From Thermococcus nautili (GTDB lineage: Archaea; Methanobacteriota_B; Thermococci; Thermococcales; Thermococcaceae), in the NCBI RefSeq assembly GCF_000585495.1, contig NZ_CP007264.1, forward strand, positions 1,054,001 through 1,118,000: a DNA stretch of 64,000 nt. Direction: 5' to 3'. The notes under the pieces are model-generated. The model did no database searches. It was not told where the DNA came from and worked only from the letters and a program-made list of their open reading frames with translations. A program made the translations under genes and the position numbers. Below, one piece after another: positions 16,463 through 24,032 of this stretch (the first letter of the stretch is position 1; each line of letters begins with the position of its first letter).

Positions 16463-17546
16463 CCCGAACCCTCCTCACGGCTTTTAGGGTGACGGTCTTT
16501 CCGTCGAGGGTGATTGTGAACCTCGCGTAGGTGTCTTTTTCGGCGAGGCTCTTGAGGGTTTCGGCAAAGGTTTTCGAGGCGTTCTCGTTTGAGAACTCAA
16601 CCTTCCACAGGAGGACGTAGTCGGTACCGTTGGTCGCGAGGATTAGATGGTCGCCGAGCCACGCGCTTGAAACGTTCCAGACCGTTTCGTTGTCGAGCCT
16701 GGCGACGTCCCTGAGGAGGACGTAGACGTAGAACTCGCCCATCCTGTCGTCCCTCATGACGCTCCAGTTCGCTGGAACGCTCAGCGAAACGTTCACGGGC
16801 GTCACGTTCTCCAGATAGAGTTCGGGGTGCATTATCTGGGCCGTTGAGAGGGGATAGTGCCTGTAGGCCTTGTTTACAAGATTCCAGCCACCTTTCTCGT
16901 AGAGGTAGCGGACGAACCTGTCACCGAAGACGTAGGGGAAGATACCGATGTCCGTTAGAGGGTTCCCGCTGAGGGAGCGTATCTTGTATATGGGAATCCC
17001 GTTCCGCTCGCAGTAGAGGTCGGCCACGAGGTCTGCATCTCCCTCAACCAGCGCCCTCACCGCGAGGGTTCCGTCGAAGGTGCTGGCACCGTACTTTGCA
17101 TCGAACCACTGCTTTTGCAACACGTGCGTGAGCTCATGAGCCAAAGCCCTCTTCGCAATCGCGGGGTTTCCCTCAAAGTTCTCCTCGATGACGTAGATGG
17201 TGTTTCCAACCGTGAGGGCAATCCAGCCGGCGCTCTGCTCCTCCTTCGCCTTGATGAAGGAGTAGTTCCCCGGCAGAAGGAGGGTCATCTTGTAGGTGAG
17301 CTCCTGAACCTTCAGCTCCTCCTCGTTCTGGCTACCTGGCCCGAAGAGCCTTATCGCCTCCGCCCTGCTGATGACGATTACCTTCGGCTTCTCTTTGAAG
17401 TGTAATCCCCTGATTTCCTGAACCTGCTCGATGATGTCGTTAATCTGGTCGAGAATCGCGTCGGTGGAGTAAGCTAGGTCAACGGCCGAGTAGAGCGACA
17501 GAACGACCGTCGCGATGAGAAGAACCGCGAGCGCTTTCTCCTTCAT
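16452..17546 (-). CDS. Secreted or membrane-anchored HELTH metalloprotease-like protein
   Basis: 364 residues. An N-terminal hydrophobic segment (ALAVLLIATVVLSLYSAV) acts as signal peptide or anchor. A gluzincin-like zinc site is seen in AKRALAHELTHVLQKQWF (HExxH), with a third ligand candidate in VRALVEGDADLVADLY about 35 residues later. The C-terminal half has several N-glycosylation sequons (NVT, NVS, NWS, NET), consistent with exposure outside the cell. It probably cleaves peptides in the envelope; the substrate is unknown. Its 3' end overlaps thrC. Confidence 0.75.
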   Translation of the reverse strand: MKEKALAVLLIATVVLSLYSAVDLAYSTDAILDQINDIIEQVQEIRGLHFKEKPKVIVISRAEAIRLFGPGSQNEEELKVQELTYKMTLLLPGNYSFIKAKEEQSAGWIALTVGNTIYVIEENFEGNPAIAKRALAHELTHVLQKQWFDAKYGASTFDGTLAVRALVEGDADLVADLYCERNGIPIYKIRSLSGNPLTDIGIFPYVFGDRFVRYLYEKGGWNLVNKAYRHYPLSTAQIMHPELYLENVTPVNVSLSVPANWSVMRDDRMGEFYVYVLLRDVARLDNETVWNVSSAWLGDHLILATNGTDYVLLWKVEFSNENASKTFAETLKSLAEKDTYARFTITLDGKTVTLKAVRRVRVEA

Positions 17547-17596
17547 TCCCCTCGGAGAAGGTTGGAGGGGGAGTTAAAAAGGGATTTGGTGCAAAT

Positions 17597-18190
17597 CTAA
17601 AACTCGACGAACTCCTCCTTCATGCCGTCCTTCGTGATGACGACGACCTGCACCTTCCTGTCCCCCGTGTAAACGTCGCGCTTTCCGGCGGTTCTGACGG
17701 CCCTAACCGCGAGCTCCTTGGCTTCTTCGACGCTCATGTCCTTCCGGAAGCCCTCTTCGAGGACGGCTATCGCGAAGGGACTGCCGGAGCCAGTGGCCGT
17801 GTACTCGTCGAAGATGAGACCTCCGAGCGGGTCGAGGTTGGCCAGCGTTGGCTCTTCCACGTAACCACCGATGATAATCTGCACCATGTAGGGGAACCAC
17901 TTGTTCTCGTTGAGGATGTTGCTGAGTAGGTGTGCCATCGCCTTGGCCGTCATCGGCCTTCCCCACGTGAACTGGTAGTAGCGCGCCTCGGCTTCCAGCA
18001 TTCTCGCCAGAGCCTGGACGTCTCCGACGCTTCCCGCGGTGGTTATCGCTATCCTGTCCGTTATCGGGATTATCTTTTTGATGTTCAGGGTTTCAACCAT
18101 GTGGTCAAGCGAGGCCTGAGTGTCAGCCGCGAGAACCACCCCGTCTTTGGCCTTTATTCCCACCGTTGTTGTTCCGGTCTTCTTCTCCAC
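17597..18190 (-). CDS. psmB: Proteasome subunit beta
   Basis: 197 residues. The short propeptide MEKKTG precedes the catalytic threonine (T7, mature T1) in [21 protein letters not shown]. The conserved Asp of the ADTQAS loop, the lysine of the NIKKI strand (mature K33 region) and the GSGSPFA segment are present, so the subunit should be active after autoprocessing. It forms the inner rings of the 20S proteasome with the alpha subunit, which is not in this window. Thermococcus genomes usually encode two beta subunits. PAN is encoded at 59549-60739. Confidence 0.96.
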   Translation of the reverse strand: MEKKTGTTTVGIKAKDGVVLAADTQASLDHMVETLNIKKIIPITDRIAITTAGSVGDVQALARMLEAEARYYQFTWGRPMTAKAMAHLLSNILNENKWFPYMVQIIIGGYVEEPTLANLDPLGGLIFDEYTATGSGSPFAIAVLEEGFRKDMSVEEAKELAVRAVRTAGKRDVYTGDRKVQVVVITKDGMKEEFVEF

Positions 18191-18232
18191 CTTCTCTCAC
18201 CTGAAGTAAGAAACGCGCCGAAGTTTTAAACC

Positions 18233-18955
18233 TTAGCCCTTCAGTCCCGGCACGAGGAGGCGCTTCCCCTCGACCTCGATTATCCTCGCCCTTATCCCGT
18301 AGGTGGTCTCTATCACCGCTGGCTCCAGCTTCCTCGACGGCCCCTCCCAGACCTTTTCGCCGTCCTTCAGGACGAGAACCCTGTCGGCGTAGCTTAACGC
18401 GAGGTTGAGGTCGTGGAGGACCGCAACGATAATCTTCTCCCCTTTGAGCTCGTTGAGCAACTCCATCACCATGAGCGCGTGGTTTACGTCGAGGTGGCTC
18501 GTGGGCTCGTCGAGGAGGATTGCCCTGCTCCCCTGTGCCAGAGCCCTCGCTATGAGGACGAGCTGGAATTCCCCACCGCTCAGGCTCGTTACCCTTTCCC
18601 TTCTCCTCTCCCAGAGGCCGACCCTCTCGAGCGCTTTCCTGACGCTCCCCCGCGTTATGTAGGCACCCATCTCCACGAACTCCTCAACTGTGAAGGCGAA
18701 CTGGGGAAGGGAGCTCTGGGGGACGTAGGTTATGAACTTAGCCCTTTCAGCGGGCCTGAGCGATGTCAGCTCAACGCCGTCGAGCCTTGCCGTTCCCCTT
18801 GGCCTTAAAATCCCGACGAGGCACTTGAGGAGTGTGCTCTTCCCTGCTCCGTTGGGCCCGATTACCGCGAGAAGTTCGCCCCTCTCGGCTTTGAGCTCTA
18901 CGTTTTTCAAAACCTCCCTCTCGCCGTAAGCGAAAGAGATTCTCGCCTCAAGCAA
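18233..18955 (-). CDS. ABC transporter ATP-binding protein (FecE/BtuD family)
   Basis: About 240 residues with Walker A GPNGAGKS, signature LSGGEFQLVLIARAL, Walker B AILLDEPTSHLD and the H-loop VLHDLNLAL. The sequence pattern is that of importers for ferric siderophores, heme or cobalamin. It pairs with the permease upstream. I prefer the TTG at 18955 (GGTG plus six bases upstream), giving the usual LLEARISFAYG start; the GTG at 18964 is the alternative. Both overlap or abut the permease stop (18948). Confidence 0.92.
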   Translation of the reverse strand: MLEARISFAYGEREVLKNVELKAERGELLAVIGPNGAGKSTLLKCLVGILRPRGTARLDGVELTSLRPAERAKFITYVPQSSLPQFAFTVEEFVEMGAYITRGSVRKALERVGLWERRRERVTSLSGGEFQLVLIARALAQGSRAILLDEPTSHLDVNHALMVMELLNELKGEKIIVAVLHDLNLALSYADRVLVLKDGEKVWEGPSRKLEPAVIETTYGIRARIIEVEGKRLLVPGLKG

Positions 18956-20033
18956 CGAGCTCACCCCTCTTGTGCCTCATCAGGAGGTAGAGGAAGAAGG
19001 GCGCGCCCATGAGGGCCGTCACTATGCCGACCGGGATTACTGTCGGCTTCGCCACAGTTCTCGCGAGCAAATCTGCGATGACGAGCAGAACCCCACCGAA
19101 GAGGGCCGTTGCTGGCGTTAACTCCCTGTGGTTCGGCCCGAGGAGAAGTCGCATTATGTGGGGGCTTACCAGTCCGATGAAGCCGATTATCCCGGCGGTG
19201 TAAACGGCGAAAGCAGTAAGCGTCGCTATGACGCCGAGGAAGATTTTCCGGTAGAGATGAAGGTCGAGGCCGAGGGCTATGCTCTCCTCGCCGAGGAGTA
19301 TTAGGTTGAGCTCGCGCCAGCGCCAGCTGAGGAAGCCGACGCCGAGAAGTGAGACTATGAGCATTATCCCGACGTCCCGCCAGGTGCTCCCGTTGAAGCT
19401 CCCGAGGAGCCACATCCAGCTTAGATGGCTCTCCTGGGGGTGCGTGACGTAGATGTACCACGTTATCGCGTTTGCAAGGAAGCCGTAGGCTATTCCCGCC
19501 AGGAGGAGGGTGTCAACGGGAACCGCGCCGTTCGTTCTCGCTATCGCGTAGACGATGAAGACCGAGAGGAAGGAAAAGAGGAGCGCGAGGGGGGCCATGT
19601 AGGCCGGGTTAATCAGCGTCCCTATGGCTGAGCCGAGCGCGGCGCCGGAGCTTATTCCGATTATGTATGGGTCGGCGAGGGGGTTTCGAAAGAGAGCCTG
19701 GCTCGCGACTCCGGCACTCGCCAGCGCGAGGCCGACGAAGTAAGCTAGGAGGACCTCCGGAAGGCGGAGTTGCCACACTATGGTGAAGTACTCTGGGGGT
19801 TGGCCTGAAACAATCTCCACTACGTACTTGGCCTCCTCCGCGAGGACGTTCGAGTGGATAACCAGGGCGAGTTTGTCGAGAACCCACGAGAGCCAGCTCG
19901 CGAGGGTTGTTTTTACTCCGTAATCCACGCTCTCGGCGACGTCGTGAAGGCTCAAACTAACCGGGCCGAAGTAAACGCCGAGGAAAATCGAAAGTGCTGA
20001 AAGGATGAGCAGGGCCGGAAGCCATTTCCGCAT
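18948..20033 (-). CDS. FecCD/BtuC family ABC transporter permease
   Basis: A 361-residue integral membrane protein with about ten helices, starting LPALLILSALSIFLGVYF. The FecCD hallmarks are LPEVLLAYFVGLALASAGV, QALFRNPLADPYIIGISSGA and the helix near GFIGLVSPHIMRLLLGPNHR. It would move iron chelates, heme or corrinoids with the overlapping ATPase gene downstream. A solute-binding protein gene is missing from both sides, so it must be elsewhere or lost. An unusual 70-residue insertion (about residues 35-90, with EEAKYVVEIVSGQ) follows the first helix and would lie outside the membrane. Confidence 0.9.
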   Translation of the reverse strand: MRKWLPALLILSALSIFLGVYFGPVSLSLHDVAESVDYGVKTTLASWLSWVLDKLALVIHSNVLAEEAKYVVEIVSGQPPEYFTIVWQLRLPEVLLAYFVGLALASAGVASQALFRNPLADPYIIGISSGAALGSAIGTLINPAYMAPLALLFSFLSVFIVYAIARTNGAVPVDTLLLAGIAYGFLANAITWYIYVTHPQESHLSWMWLLGSFNGSTWRDVGIMLIVSLLGVGFLSWRWRELNLILLGEESIALGLDLHLYRKIFLGVIATLTAFAVYTAGIIGFIGLVSPHIMRLLLGPNHRELTPATALFGGVLLVIADLLARTVAKPTVIPVGIVTALMGAPFFLYLLMRHKRGELVA

Positions 20034-20126
20034 GTGCTGGAGTTTTTGTCCAGCCTTTTAAAGTTGATGTATCAGCCAGGAATCCGGTCATCATCCCGGG
20101 GTCAGGTTCGAGAGTGCTCATCACGT

Positions 20127-20142
20127 TGGGGTGGCCACCCCA
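20127..20142. repeat. Perfect 16-base palindrome between divergent genes
   Basis: TGGGGTGGCCACCCCA is a fully self-complementary sequence in the 156-base spacer between the permease gene (leftward) and rimI (rightward), about 48 bases before the rimI start. It could be an operator or part of a hairpin. The rest of the spacer holds promoter-like AT stretches and no reading frame. Confidence 0.4.
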
Positions 20143-20189
20143 TAGGGAGTCCCCTCAAGCCTTAAAAGCCTTGGGGGAGAGTTATTAAC

Positions 20190-20690
20190 ATGAGCGTCTC
20201 AGCGAGGGAAGTGAAGGCCAGAATACCGCTGGCACTCGTCACGATACGGCCGGCGAAGCTCTTCGACATAAGCGACGTGATGAGAATCGAGAGGGAATCC
20301 TTCCGCGAGGCCTACCCGAGGGGAATCTTCCTCGTCTTCCTCGAGAACAACCCCGAGACCTTTCTCGTTGCCGAGTACAACGGCAGGGTAATCGGCTACG
20401 TCATGGCCTACCTGAGGCCCGACCTCGAGGGACACATAATGAGCATAGCCGTTGACAAGCGCTACCGCGGGAACGGCATAGGCTCGGCCCTGCTCGCCGA
20501 GGCGATAGACAGGCTCATCGCACGGGGGGCCCGCTACATCGGCCTCGAAGTTCGCGTGAGCAACGAAAAGGCCATAAAGCTCTACGAGCGCTTTGGCTTC
20601 CGAAAGGTGAAGCGGATTATCGGCTACTACTCGGACGGCGAAGATGCATACTACATGCTCCTGCCTGCCGAGGAATGGAGGGGAAGCTGA
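20190..20690 (+). CDS. rimI: Ribosomal protein alanine N-acetyltransferase RimI / N-alpha-acetyltransferase
   Basis: A 166-residue GNAT-fold enzyme. The acetyl-CoA pyrophosphate loop is visible as VDKRYRGNGIGSALL (R/Q-x-x-G-x-G/A type), followed by the GLEVRVSNEKAIKLYERFGF motif typical of RimI/Naa10-like enzymes that acetylate protein N termini. The organism probably uses it as a general N-terminal acetyltransferase. Its stop overlaps the start of endA (TGATG), so both are made from one message. Confidence 0.9.
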   Translation: MSVSAREVKARIPLALVTIRPAKLFDISDVMRIERESFREAYPRGIFLVFLENNPETFLVAEYNGRVIGYVMAYLRPDLEGHIMSIAVDKRYRGNGIGSALLAEAIDRLIARGARYIGLEVRVSNEKAIKLYERFGFRKVKRIIGYYSDGEDAYYMLLPAEEWRGS

Positions 20691-21196
20691 TGATAGTCTT
20701 TTACCTGAGCGGGGACAGGGTCTTCTCGACCGACCAGAACGCGATAAACGGCCTCTACAACAAGCGCCACTTCGGGAAGTTAGTCGAGGGCAAGCTCTTC
20801 CTCTCTCTCCTTGAAGCCACCTACCTCGTCGAGAGGGGCAAGATAGAGGTCAGGGACGGGAAGAGAAAGCTAACCGTAGAGGAGCTCATGAACCTCGGGA
20901 GGAAGAGGGACGAGCTGTTCGACGCCAAGTACCTCGTCTACAAGGACCTGCGCGACAGGGGCTACACCGTCAAGTCCGGCCTCAAGTTCGGCTCGCACTT
21001 CCGGGTTTACAGGCGTGGAATGGACGAGCACTCCCAGTGGCTCGTGTGGGTCCTGCCTGAGAACTCCCGCCTGAGCCCGAACGACATAACCGCTCGCGTT
21101 AGAGTAGCTCACGGTGTCAGGAAGAACATGGTGATGGCGATAGTGGATGAGGACGCGGACGTTACATACTACAAGGTCGAGTGGACGAAGTTCTGA
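20690..21196 (+). CDS. endA: tRNA splicing endonuclease EndA
   Basis: A 168-residue homotetramer-type archaeal splicing endonuclease. The catalytic triad is complete: Y107 (FRVYRRG), H114 (DEHSQW) and K145 (GVRKNM). It cuts bulge-helix-bulge motifs in pre-tRNA introns and in rRNA processing stems; such a motif flanks the 23S gene in this window. The ATG at 20690 overlaps the rimI stop and is preceded by GGAGGGGAAG. The earlier ATG at 20675 lies within rimI and would add non-conserved residues. Confidence 0.95.
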   Translation: MIVFYLSGDRVFSTDQNAINGLYNKRHFGKLVEGKLFLSLLEATYLVERGKIEVRDGKRKLTVEELMNLGRKRDELFDAKYLVYKDLRDRGYTVKSGLKFGSHFRVYRRGMDEHSQWLVWVLPENSRLSPNDITARVRVAHGVRKNMVMAIVDEDADVTYYKVEWTKF

Positions 21197-21225
21197 GGCT
21201 TTCTTCAAAAATGAAATTGAGCGAT

Positions 21226-21645
21226 TTACTGGAGGGCCCTTTGAGGTTTTTTCTTGGGAGCCGCTTCCCATGAAAAAGTCCAGATGACGAGGTAGTACCA
21301 CAGGATAAAGAACAGCGTTGCCACCAGCTGGCTCCTCGTTAGGGAAACAAAAGGGAACATGAACATTCCTACCACGGTCAAAATCCACCCGTAGCGGTAC
21401 GGGGAAGGTTTGTCGCCCCTCAACCTTCTGACCACTAACACTAGGATTACCGCTGTGAAAGCCTCAATAAGTGCCCTGGGATGCGTTATACCCCCGAAGA
21501 ATTCGCGAGGATTCACGACAATTCCCTTTGAAAGGGCCCACATCACCACCATATACAGCCAGAAAAGAAAAACAAAGGAGATAATGACCTCCTTTCCTAT
21601 CTTCTCAACCCCCTCCTCGTGGGGTAGAAGCTTAATCCAGTCCAT
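21226..21645 (-). CDS. Small integral membrane protein, unknown
   Basis: 139 residues with about four membrane helices (IISFVFLFWLYMVVMWAL, LIEAFTAVILVLVVR, YGWILTVVGMFMFPFV, LVATLFFILWYYLVIW) and a basic tail. I recognise no family. Its start overlaps the end of the incomplete frame upstream by 14 bases, so they were co-translated. Base composition is more AT-rich than in the flanking genes, and the pair sits in an apparent insertion between endA and kbl. Confidence 0.55.
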   Translation of the reverse strand: MDWIKLLPHEEGVEKIGKEVIISFVFLFWLYMVVMWALSKGIVVNPREFFGGITHPRALIEAFTAVILVLVVRRLRGDKPSPYRYGWILTVVGMFMFPFVSLTRSQLVATLFFILWYYLVIWTFSWEAAPKKKPQRALQ

Positions 21646-22012
21646 TGGATGACCCCCCTATGCTTGTAGGACATATTCCATTCCAGCACGGAGGAAGATT
21701 ACCCTCTGGATATAAAATCAGTGTCTTGGTTTCTGTCTTTTTCCATGAGCCATTGAACTTCTGGAATATGAATAGGTCTGCGGCTGTCCAGGTAACAGAA
21801 GTTGCTAAATTTATTCCAGTTGGAGCGGAATATAACAAGAACGGAAGAGTTAGAGAGCCTATCGTTGATATAGCATCTCCAGTACCCCATGAGTGGAGAT
21901 AGATAAAGTTGGTTTTTAGCTCAAGTCCACGGTATTCTTTTTTGAGGGTCATGTAAACCCACACTCCTTCCGCTGCAACGTCATCGTTCACTGTGGCAAT
22001 AATCCTTAGCAA
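21632..22012 (-). pseudogene. 5'-truncated remnant of an exported-protein gene
   Basis: About 126 residues from a TTG at 22012, without a ribosome-binding site. The frame stays open upstream for about 13 more codons to a TAG, with protein-like sequence (SQWQGTYK) but no start codon. The 5' part therefore seems lost. The remaining protein has beta-strand character and aromatic residues, as in exported domains, and two cysteines near the end. It is AT-rich compared with neighbours. No family recognised. Confidence 0.4.
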
Positions 22013-22282
22013 CTTGTATGTACCTTGCCATTGACTGTAATGACTGGGAAGCTAATTTGCAATGCTAACTATGTAACTTATTCTTATAAATTTTTCCTTT
22101 GTAATTCGTAAAGTCTCTTTCCTTTTTTCGAGTATAAATTCGTTTCAACGTAAGTTTTCCTCACAGAACTCTCCAAAAGAAGCCTGAGTAAATGAGTTGC
22201 ATGATGATACAACCGGTGAGTCTCGGCTTATGGGTTTGCAGGTGGACTAGGAGAATGTAGAAGAATATGAGGAGAAGAAACC
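22013..22282. other. AT-rich spacer without a recognisable gene
   Basis: About 270 bases between the truncated frame and the end of kbl. It is markedly AT-rich, with promoter-like elements (CTTATAAATTTTTCC near 22081 and GTATAAATTC near 22132). No reading frame with protein-like sequence and no stable stem was found. An ATGATGA at 22202-22208 resembles a box C, but no convincing box D follows. It probably belongs to the same acquired or decayed patch as the two frames before it. Confidence 0.4.
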
Positions 22283-23470
22283 TCACTTCAAGAATCCGGT
22301 CTTCTTCCCCAAATCCTCGAACGCATCTATGACGTACTGGAGGTCCTCCTTGCTGTGGGCCGCTGAGGGCTCGAGCCTTATTCTGGCAGTTCCGAGCGGG
22401 ACGGTCGGGTAAACTATCGCCTGCGCGAAGATGTTGTACTCGTCGTATAAGCGTCTGCTGAACTCCTGGGCGAGCTTCTCGTCGTAGAGCATGACCGGCG
22501 TAATTGGGTGCTTGGTGTTGCCGAGGTCGTAGCCGAGGTCTCTGAGACCGTTCTGGAGGAAGTGGGTGTTGTCCCAGAGCTTCTTAACAAGCTCGTCGCT
22601 CCTCTGGAGAATCTCAACGGCCGCTATGGCCGCGGCGACGTCGGGTGGGTTGGGCGCACTCGAGAAGAGGAACGGCCTCGCCCTCTGGCGGAGGTACTCG
22701 ATGGCCTCCTCAGGACCGGCAACGTAACCGCCGATGACACCGAAGGCCTTGCTCAGCGTTCCCATCTCGAAGTCAACGCGGTCGTGAAGCTTGAAGTGGT
22801 CGACGATACCCCTTCCGCTGTCTCCGAGGACTCCTTCACCGTGCGCGTCGTCTATGTAGAGTATCGCGTCGTACTGCTCCGCAAGCTCTGCCATCTCCGG
22901 GAGCGGGGCAAGGTCGCCGTCCATGCTGAAGACACCGTCGCTGACGATGATTTTCTTCTTCTTGTCCTTGTTCTCCTTGAGCCTCTTCTCAAGGTCTTCC
23001 ATGTCGATGTGCTTGTAAATGACCTTCGGCGCACCGCTGAGGCGCATTCCGTCTATAATGCTCGCGTGGTTGAGCTCTTCGCTGATGAAGACTCCGTCTT
23101 CCCCTTTCTTGAGGAGGGCGCTTATCGCTCCGAGATTCGCGTTGTAACCGCTCTGGAAGAGTATGGCCGCTTCGCGCTTCTTGAACTTCGCCAGCTTTTC
23201 TTCAAGTTCGACGTGAAGCTCCATAGTTCCCGCTATCGTTCTAACAGCCCCGGCGCCAACACCGTAGTCGAGAATGGCCCTTATGGCCGCGTATCTAATC
23301 TCCGGGTGAGCCGCCAAACCGAGGTAGTTGTTGGAGCACATGTTGAGAACCTTCTTGCCGTCGACGATGACCCACGGGCCCTGGGCGCTCTCAAGCTTCC
23401 TTATGGTCACGTAGAGGCCCTTATCCTTGAGCTCCTGGAGCTCTTCCCTAATCCAGTCAAGCTTCCCCAT
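22283..23470 (-). CDS. kbl: Alpha-oxoamine synthase (glycine C-acetyltransferase / KBL type)
   Basis: A 395-residue PLP enzyme of the alpha-oxoamine synthase group. The features are [40 protein letters not shown], the DDAHGEG loop and the catalytic lysine in [14 protein letters not shown]. Family members join an amino acid with an acyl-CoA. The best fit is 2-amino-3-ketobutyrate CoA ligase (glycine plus acetyl-CoA), though 8-amino-7-oxononanoate synthase is closely related. Threonine dehydrogenase, its usual partner, is not adjacent. The start is the ATG at 23470, with GGTG six bases upstream. Confidence 0.87.
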   Translation of the reverse strand: MGKLDWIREELQELKDKGLYVTIRKLESAQGPWVIVDGKKVLNMCSNNYLGLAAHPEIRYAAIRAILDYGVGAGAVRTIAGTMELHVELEEKLAKFKKREAAILFQSGYNANLGAISALLKKGEDGVFISEELNHASIIDGMRLSGAPKVIYKHIDMEDLEKRLKENKDKKKKIIVSDGVFSMDGDLAPLPEMAELAEQYDAILYIDDAHGEGVLGDSGRGIVDHFKLHDRVDFEMGTLSKAFGVIGGYVAGPEEAIEYLRQRARPFLFSSAPNPPDVAAAIAAVEILQRSDELVKKLWDNTHFLQNGLRDLGYDLGNTKHPITPVMLYDEKLAQEFSRRLYDEYNIFAQAIVYPTVPLGTARIRLEPSAAHSKEDLQYVIDAFEDLGKKTGFLK

Positions 23471-23525
23471 GAGAACCACCGTTTATAGATGGCCATCGAA
23501 GTATAAAAGTTTTGCACTGAACCGG

Positions 23526-23984
23526 TTAGTGCAGTCTAATTATCGCCGTGAGGATTGCCAAAAGGGCGAGTGCGAAGCTTCCGCCGATTTCCAGCCTGTA
23601 ATCGTGCTTCCTGTCCGGATATCTTTCGATTAGTCTGAGCTCAACCCTAAAATTCCTCGGCCCGGTGACGATAATTGATAATCCCCAGCCCCTCCGCGAG
23701 AGCGGGTAAGCAACGGGCACGACGCCGGTGAAGAAGTCGAGGAACAGATGACTCCCCCAGCCGAGGGCGAAGAGCAGGAACGGACCGCCGAGGTTCAGGC
23801 CGAGGAGAAGAGCCGGGAGAAAGGGCAGGAGGGAGTGGAGGTATGAGCGGTGCTCCTCAGCCAAAGCATCGAGGTCAGGAAAGACCGCGCCGAGGACGAG
23901 GGCGGTGAGTCCAGCTATCGTCGGCTCGCTTGAGAGGGAGAGATAAACGAGGCTCGGAATCGAGGCGTGCTCAAGAGGGTCCAT
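23526..23984 (-). CDS. YdjM/DUF457-like membrane-bound metal-dependent hydrolase
   Basis: About 152 residues, starting MDPLEHASIPSLVYLSLS. The metal ligands of this family are probably in PLEHAS, VFPDLDALAEEHRSYLHSL and GWGSHLFLDFFT, each beside a hydrophobic segment, with a last helix LALLAILTAIIRL. Members are small inner-membrane proteins suspected to be hydrolases, similar to LexA-controlled YdjM. The start is the ATG at 23984; the long upstream extension lies antisense to rfcS and is rejected. Confidence 0.7.
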   Translation of the reverse strand: MDPLEHASIPSLVYLSLSSEPTIAGLTALVLGAVFPDLDALAEEHRSYLHSLLPFLPALLLGLNLGGPFLLFALGWGSHLFLDFFTGVVPVAYPLSRRGWGLSIIVTGPRNFRVELRLIERYPDRKHDYRLEIGGSFALALLAILTAIIRLH

Positions 23985-24032
23985 GGCAAAGCCCTTAAAC
24001 TCTTGGCTCTCATAAAGGTTTAGGTGGAATAC

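Noticed and set aside
22202-22240. ATGATGA resembling a box C of a C/D guide RNA
   Set aside because: No box D or D' (CTGA) follows at 12-60 bases.
22508-23488. A 326-codon open frame on the plus strand opposite kbl
   Set aside because: It is antisense to a well-identified PLP enzyme and its composition mirrors that gene's third-position GC bias.
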